Origin: SEAL01 sp032153715
Lineage (GTDB): Bacteria > Patescibacteriota > Saccharimonadia > Saccharimonadales > Saccharimonadaceae
NCBI GenBank assembly: GCA_032153715.1
Contig: JALDYR010000001.1
Span: forward strand, 248,001 to 312,000
Reading direction: 5' to 3'
Length of the DNA stretch: 64,000 nucleotides
Shown here one piece after another: positions 44,024 through 52,161 of this stretch (position 1 is the stretch's first letter; every line of letters begins with the position of its first letter). Under the pieces are notes generated by a model. The model was not told the DNA's origin. It was given only the letters and a program-made list of their open reading frames with translations, and made no database searches. The position numbers were made by a program, and so were the translations under genes.

Positions 44024-45892
44024 GACGGCTTTGACGCGGCGAATACCCGCGCTTGATGATTCTTCTTTGGTAATCTTGAAGACTTTACCATCTTCGGCTA
44101 GTTGACCAGTGTGATCAACGTGAGGACCGCCGCAAATTTCAAAGCTCACACGCTTTGGCTCGTCGCCCATCTTGTAGACTTTTACTGTCTCGCCGTATTT
44201 GTCACCAAAGGCACCGATCGCGCCCATTTCAAAGGCCTGGTCAGTTGGGTATTCTTGGAATGAAACCGGTAGATCCCATGAAATCCATTCGTTGACGAGC
44301 ATTTCAACTTCATCAAGCTGCTCGCGGGTGACTTTTTCGTCGTTATTAAAGTCAAAGCGCAGGCGCTCTTCGGTAATATTACTACCGTGCTGCGTCACAT
44401 GATCGCCAACAACCTTTTTGAGGGCTGCATACATCAAGTGCGTTGCGGTGTGATATTTCTTGTGCTGTAAAGTTTGACCGCCAAGTCCACCCTTGAAGGT
44501 GCCCTTTGCGGCGGTTTGCGAGCGAGCACGCTGCTCGGCCATTTTGTCGTCAAATTCCTGGCGCCAGTTATCGGATAGCTTAATACCTTGCTTAAATGCC
44601 TCTTCGGTTGAAAGCTCAACAGGGAAGCCAAAGGTGTCGTATAACGTAAATAATTCTGCACCAGTCAAGCCGGTTTCAGCAAACTTTTCAAGCTGCTTTA
44701 GACCTTTTCGGAGCGTCTGGCGGAAAACTTTTTCTTCCTTCACCAAGACTGCAACCACTTCGTCGCGCTTTGCGGCTACTTCTGGGTAATCTTCGTGATA
44801 CAGATCGGCAATCACCGGAACGATTTCTTCAAAGAAATTTTGCTCGATCCCAAGGTCGAATGCAAAGCGAATTGCACGACGCAGCAAACGGCGCATGACA
44901 TAGCCTTGCTCTTTGTTTGCCGGCACAACACCGTCAACAGCAAGGAAGGTGGCCGCACGCAGGTGATCTGCAATCACACGCATACTTTCAGTGTGTGATT
45001 CATATTTCTTACCACTCAGGCTTTGCAGCTTTTCAATAATTGGCCACAGCAAGCTAATCCGGAAGACATCTGGGCTATCGATTTGCGCCGCAGCAATACG
45101 CTCAAGGCCACCGCCAAAGTCGACGTTCTTGCGAGTCAATGGCTCAAAACTGCCGTCTTCGAGGCGACGATACTGCATAAAGACCTGGTTGCCGATTTCC
45201 ATAAACTGACCGCTGTCACTCGCAGGGTGCGCCAAACCATAACCTTCGGCGTGGTTTTGTGGGCCAAAGTCATAAAAGACCTCGCTGTCTGGACCGCATG
45301 GATCGCCAATTGGCGTTTTATCAAGGCCACCACCACGACTCCACCAGTTTTCGCCGTCATCGTAAAAGAAGATGCGGCCACCCTGCATACCCAGCTTGTC
45401 GCCATTCTCAGCACTACCCAGTTCAACGATCTTGGCATCAATACCCTTTTCCGCAAAGACAGTTTTCCAGATATTCGCCGCTTCGTCATCGCGCGGAATG
45501 CCGTGCGCTTCATCGCCAATAAAACACGTCACGTAAATCTTGTTTGGATCGAGGCCCACTTTTTCCGTCAAAAATTCAAAGAACCAGCGAATTTGTTGCT
45601 CTTTAAAGTAATCGCCCATACTCCAGTTACCAAGCATTTCAAAGAACGTCGTGTGGCGATTGTCGCCAACATCCTCGATATCTTGCGCACGCAAACAGGT
45701 CTGACTATCAACCAGACGCTGACCTTTTGGATGTTCTTGGCCAAGCAAGTATGGCAGCAGCGGCTGCATGCCACTACCAGTAAACAATGTTGTTGGATCG
45801 TCTTTTAGCATCAACGGCGCGCGGGAAATAATCTCGTGCTGGCGTTCATTAAAAAATTTCAGGTATTCGTTGCGGATTTGTTGAGCGTTCAT
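44015..45892 (-). CDS. alaS: Alanyl-tRNA synthetase lacking the C-Ala domain
   Basis: Charges tRNA-Ala. The class II catalytic core (SGMQPLLPYLLGQEHPKG, RHTTFFEMLGNWSMGDYFK, DPCGPDSEVFYDFG, GGGLERIA) is followed by a tRNA-binding helical domain and the editing domain with HTATHL and CGGPHVDHTG metal ligands. The protein stops right after editing (RRVKAVL) at 625 aa. Most bacterial AlaRS are about 870 aa and end with an oligomerisation/C-Ala domain, missing here. TACAAT ends 7 nt before the ATG. Confidence 0.95.
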   Translation of the reverse strand: MNAQQIRNEYLKFFNERQHEIISRAPLMLKDDPTTLFTGSGMQPLLPYLLGQEHPKGQRLVDSQTCLRAQDIEDVGDNRHTTFFEMLGNWSMGDYFKEQQIRWFFEFLTEKVGLDPNKIYVTCFIGDEAHGIPRDDEAANIWKTVFAEKGIDAKIVELGSAENGDKLGMQGGRIFFYDDGENWWSRGGGLDKTPIGDPCGPDSEVFYDFGPQNHAEGYGLAHPASDSGQFMEIGNQVFMQYRRLEDGSFEPLTRKNVDFGGGLERIAAAQIDSPDVFRISLLWPIIEKLQSLSGKKYESHTESMRVIADHLRAATFLAVDGVVPANKEQGYVMRRLLRRAIRFAFDLGIEQNFFEEIVPVIADLYHEDYPEVAAKRDEVVAVLVKEEKVFRQTLRKGLKQLEKFAETGLTGAELFTLYDTFGFPVELSTEEAFKQGIKLSDNWRQEFDDKMAEQRARSQTAAKGTFKGGLGGQTLQHKKYHTATHLMYAALKKVVGDHVTQHGSNITEERLRFDFNNDEKVTREQLDEVEMLVNEWISWDLPVSFQEYPTDQAFEMGAIGAFGDKYGETVKVYKMGDEPKRVSFEICGGPHVDHTGQLAEDGKVFKITKEESSSAGIRRVKAVLV

Positions 45893-46001
45893 CTCTGTTA
45901 TTGTATCAGTTTATTGGATATCTGACCATATTTGATAAGGACACGAAAAAGATAAGAACACCCACTTAGGTATCCCTTAGCTTCGAACTCGCTGTGAATA
46001 C

Positions 46002-46487
46002 TTAGCGGCTCACCGTCGTAACAACAACCGCGCCATTTGACTCCCGATACCATCCGACTTGATATGTCTGAGCATCTGAGCCATAGGCATTTACCGTCAT
46101 ACCTGCATCAGTAAACGCTTTATACGCATAGCGATTCGGAGGCAACCCTCCTAGAGAACCGGTAAATGAACTTGCACCTGCTGCTTCGCCAGGCGCCACC
46201 AACGCACCGAGCCCCATACCCTGGAAGTTGTCTTTTGCGAACTGATACCCAGTCACTCCGTTCAGGCCATTATGTGGCGGGAAATATCCATGATCGACAT
46301 AATAGAGTTCGATTGCCTGTTGAACTGCGCGAATATCAGATTGGCGCTCTGCATCTCGCCCGCGAAGCTGTACGCCGTTAAACGAGACGATGGTAATTGC
46401 CGCCAAAATGCCAATGACAACAATCACAATCAGCAGTTCAACGATCGTAAAGCCGGTTTGCTGCGATTGCTTTTGCATTATATTCAT
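46002..46487 (-). CDS. Type IV pilin-like protein (cluster 2, gene 4)
   Basis: A 161-aa prepilin with signal QTGFTIVELLIVIVVIGILA, Glu5, and the spine AITIVSFNGVQLRGRDAERQSDIRAVQQAIELYYVDHGYFPP, close to G-type pseudopilins and DUF-type CPR pilins. No Cys pair. I start at the ATG at 46487, which overlaps the preceding stop by one base (TAATG), so it is translationally coupled. A longer frame upstream lies inside the neighbour. Confidence 0.88.
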   Translation of the reverse strand: MNIMQKQSQQTGFTIVELLIVIVVIGILAAITIVSFNGVQLRGRDAERQSDIRAVQQAIELYYVDHGYFPPHNGLNGVTGYQFAKDNFQGMGLGALVAPGEAAGASSFTGSLGGLPPNRYAYKAFTDAGMTVNAYGSDAQTYQVGWYRESNGAVVVTTVSR

Positions 46488-47038
46488 TACTGTATCCACG
46501 AATTCCAAGTTGTGCCGCCACCTTTGCCAAAGCTGCGGTAAAATGACGCAAAACCAAGCGCGGGGCAAATCGTACCGCTACCCCCATCCCAGGCTGGTGC
46601 GTAACTAACAAACCCCTGAGATGACGTGTAGGCGACGACATTGCCCGACTTACTGAGGGCTGCCATACCGAAAGCAGTTCCGCCAGCCGCCTGACCTTTA
46701 CAGACAAAAAGATTATTAGTACCGGCGCCATAAGCACCCTTCGTCGGCTTGAAAGTAATGCCCGGAAAATCATTGCCGTCAGGGTCGCCTGGCTCGTTTC
46801 CAAAGACAGGAAGTGCATCTTGCTCTGCCTGATATGCCTTAATCTGCGTCGCAAGGTTGCGGAGATCGTTTTGGATTGCTGTATCATTCGCTCGATTTTG
46901 GACACCATTAAAGGCAACGATTGTAATCGCGGCCAGGATACCAATCACGACAATCACAATCAGCAGTTCGACAATTGTAAAGCCGCGTTGTGTTTGTTTT
47001 GCCCACGTTTTCATTATTCTTATAGTTATACCATTCAT
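46487..47038 (-). CDS. Type IV pilin-like protein (cluster 2, gene 3)
   Basis: A 183-aa prepilin with the signal QRGFTIVELLIVIVVIGILA. It is nearly identical to genes 1 and 2 over the first 40 residues of the mature protein, then divergent: NDTAIQNDLRNLATQIKAYQAEQDALP and a C-terminal domain with one Cys pair (FVCKG, TICPA). An ATG at 47014 (MKTWAKQTQRG) aligns with gene 1's start and may be the true one, which would shorten the leader by 8 residues. Confidence 0.88.
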   Translation of the reverse strand: MNGITIRIMKTWAKQTQRGFTIVELLIVIVVIGILAAITIVAFNGVQNRANDTAIQNDLRNLATQIKAYQAEQDALPVFGNEPGDPDGNDFPGITFKPTKGAYGAGTNNLFVCKGQAAGGTAFGMAALSKSGNVVAYTSSQGFVSYAPAWDGGSGTICPALGFASFYRSFGKGGGTTWNSWIQ

Positions 47039-47066
47039 CTAGAAATATTGACAAGGTGCATGATAC

Positions 47067-47693
47067 CTAAAGCGCATACGGGTCTGGTAATGCAATACGA
47101 CACTGCGTTGCATTTGGACCATCATTACCCGACGAAATAGCCGTGCTCGACAAAGCAATACCTCCAGATACATACGTCACCACCGGCCTCAGGACACAGT
47201 CCTGATTTACGCCTGCCAACCAGTAAAGCAAGGTTGGATAGGATGCCTTTGGCGTACCAGAAGGATCCAGCGTCTCGGAGGCGCGCAAACTAATACCCGT
47301 ACCATAAAAGCCACTTGCAATCTGCAAGGTTGCCGCTGGAAAAGAAGGGGCTATCCCCATTGTGGCAAACGCGTTAGTCATCGTGCTACTTGGATGCTTA
47401 ACGTTATTTGACCAGCCGCAGTCCTCGTTTGGATCCGCATCCCAATTAGTGACATTGCCGCTACCCAAGCAGTTATGATAGCCGTTCACAAGCGGGTATG
47501 AGTTATTCACTGCCACGTAACTCGTAATCAACTTTTGCCACTCTTTTGCAGCTGTAATCCGCTGAATATTCTGCGCCCGCTGTTGCACGCCATTGAATGC
47601 CACAACTGTAATGGCCGCAAGAATACCGATCACGACGATCACGATTAATAGTTCGACAATCGTAAAGCCACGCTGACTCATCGCCTGTTTCAT
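47067..47693 (-). CDS. Type IV pilin-like protein (cluster 2, gene 2)
   Basis: A 208-aa prepilin, the longest in this cluster, with signal QRGFTIVELLIVIVVIGILA and the spine AITVVAFNGVQQRAQNIQRITAAKEWQKLITSYVAVNNSYP. The C-terminal domain contains several cysteines (NCLGSG, EDCGWS, DCVLRP, TQCRIA). I start at the ATG at 47693, 4 nt after the stop of gene 1; an ATG at 47705 overlapping gene 1 is possible. Confidence 0.87.
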   Translation of the reverse strand: MKQAMSQRGFTIVELLIVIVVIGILAAITVVAFNGVQQRAQNIQRITAAKEWQKLITSYVAVNNSYPLVNGYHNCLGSGNVTNWDADPNEDCGWSNNVKHPSSTMTNAFATMGIAPSFPAATLQIASGFYGTGISLRASETLDPSGTPKASYPTLLYWLAGVNQDCVLRPVVTYVSGGIALSSTAISSGNDGPNATQCRIALPDPYAL

Positions 47694-47697
47694 ACCG

Positions 47698-48225
47698 TTA
47701 CCCATTCGTCCACGTACGCCATCCGTCAGCATATCCCGAGCCGCTTGAAATTACAGCTGAGCCTGATAGCGAACTACTACACATTGCGCTATAGTTAGCC
47801 GTTCCAAGCCAGCTCGTCGCTCCCGTGTATTCCTGTAGCGATCCACCGCGAGTTACGTAAAGCCGCTTACCCGACTTCGTCACCGCTGCAATCGCGAAAT
47901 CCGTTGAGCCAGCCGAAACACATGGCACTAAATTGTACTGCGCATCTGGTGCAATCATATAGGCTGATTTATTAAATGCCACAGTGAGCGACACAAGATC
48001 CGCTGCAGAATCAGGGTACGTATCTGACCCGTCCGTCACGCGAAACATTTCGAATTGCTTTGCAAGACTCGCCAGATCACTACGAACCGACGTGTCGTTA
48101 GCTCGATCCTGGACGCCATTGAACGCCACGATTGTAATTGCCGCTAGAATCCCGATCACGACGATCACGATCAATAGTTCGACAATCGTAAAGCCGCGTT
48201 GTGTTTGTTTTGCCCACGCTTTCAT
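47698..48225 (-). CDS. Type IV pilin-like protein (cluster 2, gene 1)
   Basis: A 175-aa prepilin beginning MKAWAKQTQRG then FTIVELLIVIVVIGILAAIT. The helical spine DRANDTSVRSDLASLAKQFEMF leads into a domain with two cysteines (LVPCVSAG, SAMCSSSLSG). First gene of a four-pilin operon. The conserved N-terminal DNA of genes 1-3 is almost identical, so the array probably arose by recent tandem duplication with divergence of exposed parts. Confidence 0.88.
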   Translation of the reverse strand: MKAWAKQTQRGFTIVELLIVIVVIGILAAITIVAFNGVQDRANDTSVRSDLASLAKQFEMFRVTDGSDTYPDSAADLVSLTVAFNKSAYMIAPDAQYNLVPCVSAGSTDFAIAAVTKSGKRLYVTRGGSLQEYTGATSWLGTANYSAMCSSSLSGSAVISSGSGYADGWRTWTNG

Positions 48226-48264
48226 TTGTACTATTTATACCATTCAGACACCCGCTATGACAAG

Positions 48265-48293
48265 TTGATATTGTATATAATAGATGTTATAGT
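48265..48293 (+). promoter_or_regulatory. Promoter of the 19-codon peptide gene
   Basis: TTGATA (48265-48270), 17-bp spacer, TATAGT (48288-48293). Predicted start near 48300, leader about 30 nt containing GAGGAG at 48320-48325. An alternative TATAAT lies inside the spacer. Confidence 0.6.
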
Positions 48294-48330
48294 AGCTATG
48301 TTTTCGTCCGACGCCAATTGAGGAGTTACT

Positions 48331-48390
48331 ATGGAGACCGTCGTCGTTTTCGTCCTTGCCTGCCTGATCTACTGGTGGGGCTTGCTCTAA
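48331..48390 (+). CDS. 19-residue hydrophobic membrane peptide
   Basis: ATG to TAA encodes METVVVFVLACLIYWWGLL, essentially one transmembrane helix ending in two Trp. It has what a real gene needs: a promoter at the right spacing, GAGGAG 5 nt before the ATG, and a strong intrinsic terminator 14 nt after the stop. No other gene uses this unit. Function unknown; options include a regulatory membrane micropeptide, a type I toxin-like peptide, or a small RNA whose frame is incidental. No antisense RNA is obvious. Confidence 0.6.
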   Translation: METVVVFVLACLIYWWGLL

Positions 48391-48404
48391 CCATCGACGA
48401 AAGT

Positions 48405-48447
48405 GCCGCCCCGTTCCATCATCTAGATGGCATCGGGGTGGCTTTTT
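48405..48447 (+). terminator. Terminator of the peptide gene
   Basis: Stem GCCGCCCCG/CGGGGTGGC (48405-48413 with 48434-48442) enclosing an inner CCATC/GATGG pair, then TTTTT (48443-48447). It ends just past the stop of the convergent mnmA. Confidence 0.9.
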
Positions 48448-48453
48448 CATTCC

Positions 48454-49491
48454 TTAGGCGACAATGCCGCCACCAAGACACGTCTGGCCGTCATAAATGA
48501 CAACTGACTGACCTGCGGCCACAGCTCGCTGTTGATCACTAACCTGCAATGAAACTCCAGTGTCGTCACTAACTAGCTCGGCGTCAACTAGTGGTGCACG
48601 ATGACGAATACGAATCTGATACGTGCCGCCAGTTGGTGTGCCATTAATCCAATGAACCGAATGTAAATTCACTACACTTTTCCAAAGACTGGCGTCATTT
48701 AAATCCGTCGTGACATAGACTTCATTTTTATCCATGTCTTTACCAACAACATAGTAGGGCAGGCCGCCGCCAAGCTCAAGGCCGTGGCGCTGACCAAGCG
48801 TATAAAAGATTGCGCCATCATGATGACCAAGCACCTTGCCGGAATGCTTATCGATAATTTCACCCGGCTTTTGCTCGACATACTGACTGAGGAATTCACG
48901 AATACCAACCTTGCCAACAAAACAAATACCTTGGCTGTCTTTTTTAGCAGCTGTAAACAAGCCACGCTCCTCGGCAAGCTCGCGAACGCGGGGCTTAGTG
49001 TATTCGCCAAGTGGGAAAAGTGTCTTTTGTAGTGCGTCACCTGTCACGCGGTAAAGGAAGTACGTCTGATCCTTGTTCGTATCAGCAGCTTGCTTCAAGA
49101 CGCCATTTTCAACCCGCGCGTAATGTCCGGTTGCGATCATATCTGCGCCATCTTCGAGTGCTGCCTCGAGAAATAGCTTAAACTTTACTTCCTGGTTACA
49201 CATAATATCCGGGTTTGGCGTCCGGCCAGCTTTATATTCTTCGATCATATAGTCAACGACTTTATGGCGGTATTCGTTTTCAAAATCAAACACTTTAAAA
49301 TCAATTTCCAGCTGCACCGCAACACGCTTAGCGTCGGCCAAATCATCTGCCCATGGACATTTCATGCCAGGTAAATCCTGCGTCCAGTTTTTCATATAGA
49401 CACCGACAACATCATAACCCTGCTCTTTCAGTAACGCCGCTGTCAAACTTGAGTCCACGCCACCACTCATTCCAACATATACTTTTGTCAT
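48454..49491 (-). CDS. mnmA: tRNA-specific 2-thiouridylase MnmA
   Basis: Thiolates uridine 34 of Lys, Glu and Gln tRNAs. The PP-loop GMSGGVDSSLTA is at residues 7-18. CNQEVKF and the catalytic Cys in GICFVGK are present, along with the Cys in PDIMCNQ. The beta-barrel C-terminal domain follows. Length 345 aa, normal. It overlaps the YdcF-like gene by 4 bp (ATGA), in one unit with the cysteine desulfurase that supplies its sulfur. Confidence 0.96.
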   Translation of the reverse strand: MTKVYVGMSGGVDSSLTAALLKEQGYDVVGVYMKNWTQDLPGMKCPWADDLADAKRVAVQLEIDFKVFDFENEYRHKVVDYMIEEYKAGRTPNPDIMCNQEVKFKLFLEAALEDGADMIATGHYARVENGVLKQAADTNKDQTYFLYRVTGDALQKTLFPLGEYTKPRVRELAEERGLFTAAKKDSQGICFVGKVGIREFLSQYVEQKPGEIIDKHSGKVLGHHDGAIFYTLGQRHGLELGGGLPYYVVGKDMDKNEVYVTTDLNDASLWKSVVNLHSVHWINGTPTGGTYQIRIRHRAPLVDAELVSDDTGVSLQVSDQQRAVAAGQSVVIYDGQTCLGGGIVA

Positions 49492-50093
49492 GACTTGTAA
49501 CCTCCGCCGTAAAAGATGACTATTTTGAAAAATTCACCAAGTGCAAGCCACCAACCGCCCGGCGTTGTCCACCACCACGGCGACCATTGCTTATCTTCGG
49601 CAACCGGGTGATTAACGACCCGTACACTGCTACCGACTGTACGACCGAACTCAAGACCTGCTCGACGTTGATGGTAAGCCGACGTCACTAAAATAACCGA
49701 ATGAATATCGTTATTTTCAAAAACGCTCAGCGACATCGCAGCGTTTTGTTGCGTATTTTCTGATGTCTCTTCAGTCAAGATTGCCGATTCCGATACACCA
49801 GCCTCGATAGCCTGACGTTTCATCACCTCGGCATTACTTGGGCCTGTCTTATCAAGGGCTGCACCAGAAAATACCAGTTTGTCTGCCCAGCCATTTTGAT
49901 ACAATTCAATCGCCTGCTTCGTGCGAGCGGCCGTGTCACCACCGCTAATCGCAACAATCGCTCCTACCTTCTGACAGTCTGACGAATTACTTGGTTTCGT
50001 CTCGCAATTGCTAAGTCCGTCTGGAGCAAGATACACACTGAGGCCAGTAATCACGACGATAACAGCAATAACAAGCGCAATAATCCCCTTCAT
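49488..50093 (-). CDS. YdcF/SanA-family (DUF218) membrane protein
   Basis: A 201-aa protein with an N-terminal membrane anchor (residues 4-23) and a DUF218 domain outside (AIVAISGGDTAARTKQAIEL, VILVTSAYHQRRA). The family includes ElyC and SanA, tied to envelope integrity and vancomycin tolerance in enterics. It is sandwiched between the desulfurase and mnmA with overlapping codons on both sides, an unusual place for an envelope gene. Confidence 0.85.
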   Translation of the reverse strand: MKGIIALVIAVIVVITGLSVYLAPDGLSNCETKPSNSSDCQKVGAIVAISGGDTAARTKQAIELYQNGWADKLVFSGAALDKTGPSNAEVMKRQAIEAGVSESAILTEETSENTQQNAAMSLSVFENNDIHSVILVTSAYHQRRAGLEFGRTVGSSVRVVNHPVAEDKQWSPWWWTTPGGWWLALGEFFKIVIFYGGGYKS

Positions 50094-51247
50094 CAGGCGC
50101 CGATCCTCACCTTTTCGCGCTGTACTTCTTCGATGATAATCATTGCCGCTTTTTGACAGTTTTCTTCCGTCGACAACTTGCCAAGCGTAATACGAAGACT
50201 GCCATCAGCTACTTCGTCCGCAAGTCCAATCGCCGCCAGCACGTGTGAACGCGTTCCTTTATTAGCCGCGCATGCACTGCCAGTTGCGACCAAGACGCCG
50301 CGCATTTCAAGCGCAAAAATCAAACGCTCCGCATCAATACCGGGAAAGGAGATATGCAAATGCCCTGGCAAACGGTGCTTTTGATGGCCTGACAGCACCG
50401 CGTCTGGAAACGCGTCGGTCAGTGTCCGCTGCAATTCATCACGTAGCACCCGTAAGCGCTCCGACTCTGACTTGCGCCCCTTGTCAGCAAGGCGCATCGC
50501 CTCGGCAAAGCCAATCACACCGGCGACGTTTTCAGTTCCGCTGCGTAAACCTCGCTCTTGACCGCCGCCAACAATTTGCGCATCAAGGAGCACACCGCGT
50601 GCTGTCCATAGCAGCCCTACTTGCTTTGGACCATATACTTTGCCGGCGTTAACCGTCAGCAGATCAATACCGAGGCGTGCGGTATTTACATCCAATTGTC
50701 CAACCCCCTGCGACGCATCGCTGTGAAGATAAATTGGCGTCGTGTCGCCTACCGCCAAACGACGCGCACGCTCTCGTTTAAGAATTTCGGCAATATCACG
50801 CAGTGGTTGAATTGTGCCAAGTTCGTTATTGGCGAGTGCAATACTAACCAAACGCGTCTGTGGTGTAATCGTCTTTGCCACCGCTTGGGCAGATACCAAG
50901 CCGCGCTCGTCGACGTCCACTAGCGTATGGTCGTGACGGCGAGCGGCCGCTAAAACAGCATGATGTTCAATCACACTTGTCACCACATGACCGCCGATAC
51001 TATTAAAGGCAAGATTAATTGACTCGGTTGCTCCAGCCGTCATCACCAGTTCATCACCTTTCGCACCAATTGCGCTGGCAATCACTTGCTTAGCCGCCTC
51101 ATATTCGCGACGAACAGTAAGCGCCGGTGCATACGGGCTCGATGGATTAAAAAAAGCGTCCGTAAAATACGGCGTCATTGCGTCCAAGACACGCCGATCA
51201 AGGGGCGTGGCAGCGGCATGATCAAGATAGATGATATCGTCTGTCAT
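50093..51247 (-). CDS. Cysteine desulfurase (IscS/NifS family)
   Basis: PLP enzyme transferring sulfur from cysteine to acceptors. Visible are YLDHAAATPLD at the start, SVIEHHAVLAA with the stacking His, the PLP lysine in VNAGKVYGPKQVG, and the catalytic loop GSACAANKG with Cys near residue 325. The last is longer than group II loops, so group I (IscS-like). Length 384 aa. No IscU or SUF scaffold is adjacent; the coupled mnmA suggests tRNA thiolation as main use. TATAAT is 11 nt before the ATG. Confidence 0.95.
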   Translation of the reverse strand: MTDDIIYLDHAAATPLDRRVLDAMTPYFTDAFFNPSSPYAPALTVRREYEAAKQVIASAIGAKGDELVMTAGATESINLAFNSIGGHVVTSVIEHHAVLAAARRHDHTLVDVDERGLVSAQAVAKTITPQTRLVSIALANNELGTIQPLRDIAEILKRERARRLAVGDTTPIYLHSDASQGVGQLDVNTARLGIDLLTVNAGKVYGPKQVGLLWTARGVLLDAQIVGGGQERGLRSGTENVAGVIGFAEAMRLADKGRKSESERLRVLRDELQRTLTDAFPDAVLSGHQKHRLPGHLHISFPGIDAERLIFALEMRGVLVATGSACAANKGTRSHVLAAIGLADEVADGSLRITLGKLSTEENCQKAAMIIIEEVQREKVRIGA

Positions 51248-51275
51248 TTACTTGTTCTATTATAGCAATAAATAC

Positions 51276-51719
51276 CTAGACTAAGGTCTGTCCAGTTTGC
51301 GGGTCGCGTTTATAAATTTCACGAGCAACTTTCTCGTAGTACAAGCGAGTCGCAAGCACTAAATTATCAAACTCTTGCCCTTCAATAAAATTGTAGCGAG
51401 CACCCTCTTGCACTTTCAAAATACCGTTTGGATGCACTTCATAACGAGTCGTCGAGTTGCGCTTCTTGCCGAGATGATCAGTCCATTCCTCGTACCAAAT
51501 CCAAGTTGTTCGATCAAGGTTAAAGAACTGACGATGATGTCCTTTTGGAATTGGACCAAAAAGCGTGGCACCAATCTCACTCTCCAGCTGAATCAATTCT
51601 CGACGTGATAACTTGCGAAGAGGGCGAGATTTTTTAGGGAGCGTCAAAGATGGCAGAGACATTGACGTATTGTCATCGCCCACTAGTAGTTCAAAGGCTT
51701 TTTTTAAAATATCCGCCAT
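51276..51719 (-). CDS. Hypothetical protein
   Basis: A soluble 147-aa basic protein with a helical start (MADILKKAFELLVG), a Lys/Arg-rich middle (KKSRPLRKLSRRELIQLE) and a strand-rich centre (FNLDRTTWIWYEEWTD, STTRYEVHPNGILKVQ) with many aromatics. I recognise no family. The ATG at 51719 is chosen because GAGGAAT precedes it directly; an upstream in-frame start lacks this. It follows a second unknown gene by 7 nt. Confidence 0.7.
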   Translation of the reverse strand: MADILKKAFELLVGDDNTSMSLPSLTLPKKSRPLRKLSRRELIQLESEIGATLFGPIPKGHHRQFFNLDRTTWIWYEEWTDHLGKKRNSTTRYEVHPNGILKVQEGARYNFIEGQEFDNLVLATRLYYEKVAREIYKRDPQTGQTLV

Positions 51720-51726
51720 TATTCCT

Positions 51727-52113
51727 CTATGACACGACGTCACTTTCGCTACGCAATACTTCAATACGCTCAGCCATGTTCCACATCGCTTCGAGATCGC
51801 GTAGCTGGCGATTACGTTCTGCGGCGGTCATTTCAATTTGCTCGTGCACTGCGGCTGACGCCTCTTGGATAGACTGCTGTTCGTCTAATTTTCCAATGAG
51901 CGGAGTGCCGTCAACAATCTCTGGCTGAAGCTGTTCGTGCTCCTGCGTCATTGCAAACACTTCACTAGACACCTCGCGCATGCGAGCGTCAGCCTGGTGA
52001 ATACGTTCAAACTCGGCATCAAACTGAGCCGTTTCAGAATCAGCTGAATAATTCCCGGATGTGCCAGGGATTTTGAACATGTTTGATTGAGACGTCTGAG
52101 TTACTGGAGACAT
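51727..52113 (-). CDS. Hypothetical coiled-coil protein
   Basis: A 128-aa acidic, Gln/Ser-rich protein. Residues 1-28 look disordered; residues 30-120 are almost entirely helical with heptad-like spacing (FDAEFERIHQADARMREVSS, AAVHEQIEMTAAERNRQLRD), so a coiled coil is likely. No membrane segment or catalytic motif. Probably co-transcribed with the basic protein downstream; opposite charges suggest they could interact, which is speculation. Confidence 0.65.
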   Translation of the reverse strand: MSPVTQTSQSNMFKIPGTSGNYSADSETAQFDAEFERIHQADARMREVSSEVFAMTQEHEQLQPEIVDGTPLIGKLDEQQSIQEASAAVHEQIEMTAAERNRQLRDLEAMWNMAERIEVLRSESDVVS

Positions 52114-52161
52114 ACTGACTATCCTATAGATATTAAGTGAATAGTATTTTTGTCTGTTTGT

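Noticed and set aside
48298..48321. Seven-codon upstream frame (MFSSDAN) before the 19-residue peptide
   Set aside because: It begins at or next to the predicted transcription start and has no ribosome site; could be a leaderless frame but is too short to support.
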